64,000 nucleotides of DNA from Pyropia haitanensis (Eukaryota; Rhodophyta; Bangiophyceae; Bangiales; Bangiaceae). The stretch lies in assembly GCA_008729055.1 (NCBI GenBank), contig SDUX01000004.1, forward strand, positions 5,348,559 through 5,412,558, read 5' to 3'. Shown here piece after piece: positions 63,427 through 64,000 of this stretch. Numbering within the stretch: the stretch's first letter is position 1; every line of letters starts with the position of its first letter. A model generated the notes under the pieces. The model had not been told where the DNA came from, did not search any database, and saw only the letters and a program-made list of their open reading frames with translations. Position numbers and translations under genes: made by a program.

Positions 63427-64000
63427 GGCGGCCGGAGGCCGGCAGCAACGGCGGGGGCGGCAGCGGCAGCCGGGGCGGCTGCAGCCCGCAGCGGCGGGGG
63501 CGGAGGCGGCGGTGCCGGGCGGCCGCGGCCGCCCGCCGCGGCAGCCGCGGCGGCCGCGGCGGCGGCGGCGGCGGTGGGCGGCGGGCGGCGGCGGCGGCGG
63601 CGGCGGCGGCCGCGGCCGCCCGCCGCGGCAGCCGCGGCAGCCGCGGTGGCGGCGGGTGTGGGCCAGGGTGGCGGGGGGCGCAGCGCGTGGCAGGGGTGCA
63701 GGGGGGGCAGCTCGCGGCATGGGGGGCTGGGGTGGCTGCCCGTGGCGGGGGCGGCGCAGCCGCGGGGGGAGCGGCAGCAGCCGCGGTGGGGGCGGCAGCA
63801 GCCGCGGTGGGGGCGGCAGCAGCCGCGGTGGGGGCGGGGGCACCCGCGGACACGTCGGCGGGGGCACCCGGCTGCGACCGTGGCGGCGGCGGGGGGGGCA
63901 GGGGCAGCCGCCTGCGGGGGCGGCGGTGGCGGGAGCGGCGGCGGCAGCGCCGCCCTGGTGCGCGCTGCCACCGCAGTTCCGAGGTCCACACTCAAAATAC
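62010..64000 (-). repeat. Right arm of giant inverted repeat (cut by window end)
   Basis: Mirror copy of 59839-61829. It starts CGCTGAGCACGACTATGTGC at 62010 and is still matching at base 64000, so its true outer end lies outside the window. Confidence 0.97.

Overview
The window looks like nuclear DNA of a photosynthetic eukaryote with a primary plastid, most likely a GC-rich red alga of the Porphyra/Pyropia type; this is inference, not proof. It encodes mitochondrial, vacuolar, ER and ESCRT proteins together with nuclear-encoded plastid proteins: a bacterial-type sigma factor, a y-type thioredoxin, a Tic22-like import factor and two unassigned plastid candidates. Those five N-termini carry an A-F-V (or A-F-A) motif close to the start, as expected of Phe-containing red-algal or glaucophyte transit peptides, and none has a bipartite ER-type leader. 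Introns are few, and every supported one opens with GTACGT (once GTACGC). Base composition is extreme: long poly-C/poly-G runs and GCC/GGC triplet arrays.

Layout: 3.35-7.7 kb DDX11/Chl1-type Fe-S DNA helicase (+, broken into several frames); 9.4-10.9 kb unknown coiled-coil protein (+); 11.9-13.55 kb mitochondrial pyruvate dehydrogenase E1 beta (+, three exons); 13.94-16.86 kb V-ATPase subunit a (-, one in-frame intron); 18.46-20.02 kb membrane-anchored FG-GAP (integrin-alpha-like) protein (-); 20-28.4 kb very GC-rich low-complexity DNA without a gene I can defend; 28.4-31.1 kb glycine/alanine-rich, possibly N-myristoylated protein (+); 32.57-33.23 kb ESCRT-III Vps2/CHMP2 (+); 35.70-36.99 kb plastid sigma factor (+); 38.3-38.8 kb small plastid protein (-), divergent from 39.99-41.16 kb thioredoxin y (+); 41.67-43.0 kb Tic22-like protein (-); 45.2-46.7 kb dispersed repeats; 47.69-49.93 kb Regnase-like NYN ribonuclease (+); 50.35-51.41 kb Vma12/TMEM199-like V-ATPase assembly factor (-); 52.56-54.79 kb secreted, membrane-anchored zinc-metalloprotease-like protein (+); 55.3-56.6 kb plastid protein with a Tat-like segment (-); 57.46-59.12 kb protein disulfide isomerase (-). 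From 59,839 to the window end lies a giant palindrome: two nearly identical arms of at least 1,991 bp around a 180-bp spacer.

Connections: the V-ATPase a subunit and a Vma12-type assembly factor belong to one pathway; sigma factor, thioredoxin y, Tic22 and the two unassigned plastid proteins all point to the chloroplast. There is no operon-like organisation. In six genes the conserved protein sequence jumps frame across long C or G runs. Genes without such runs (PDH, V-ATPase a, sigma, PDI, Vps2, thioredoxin) read cleanly, so homopolymer-length errors in the assembly are the simplest explanation.
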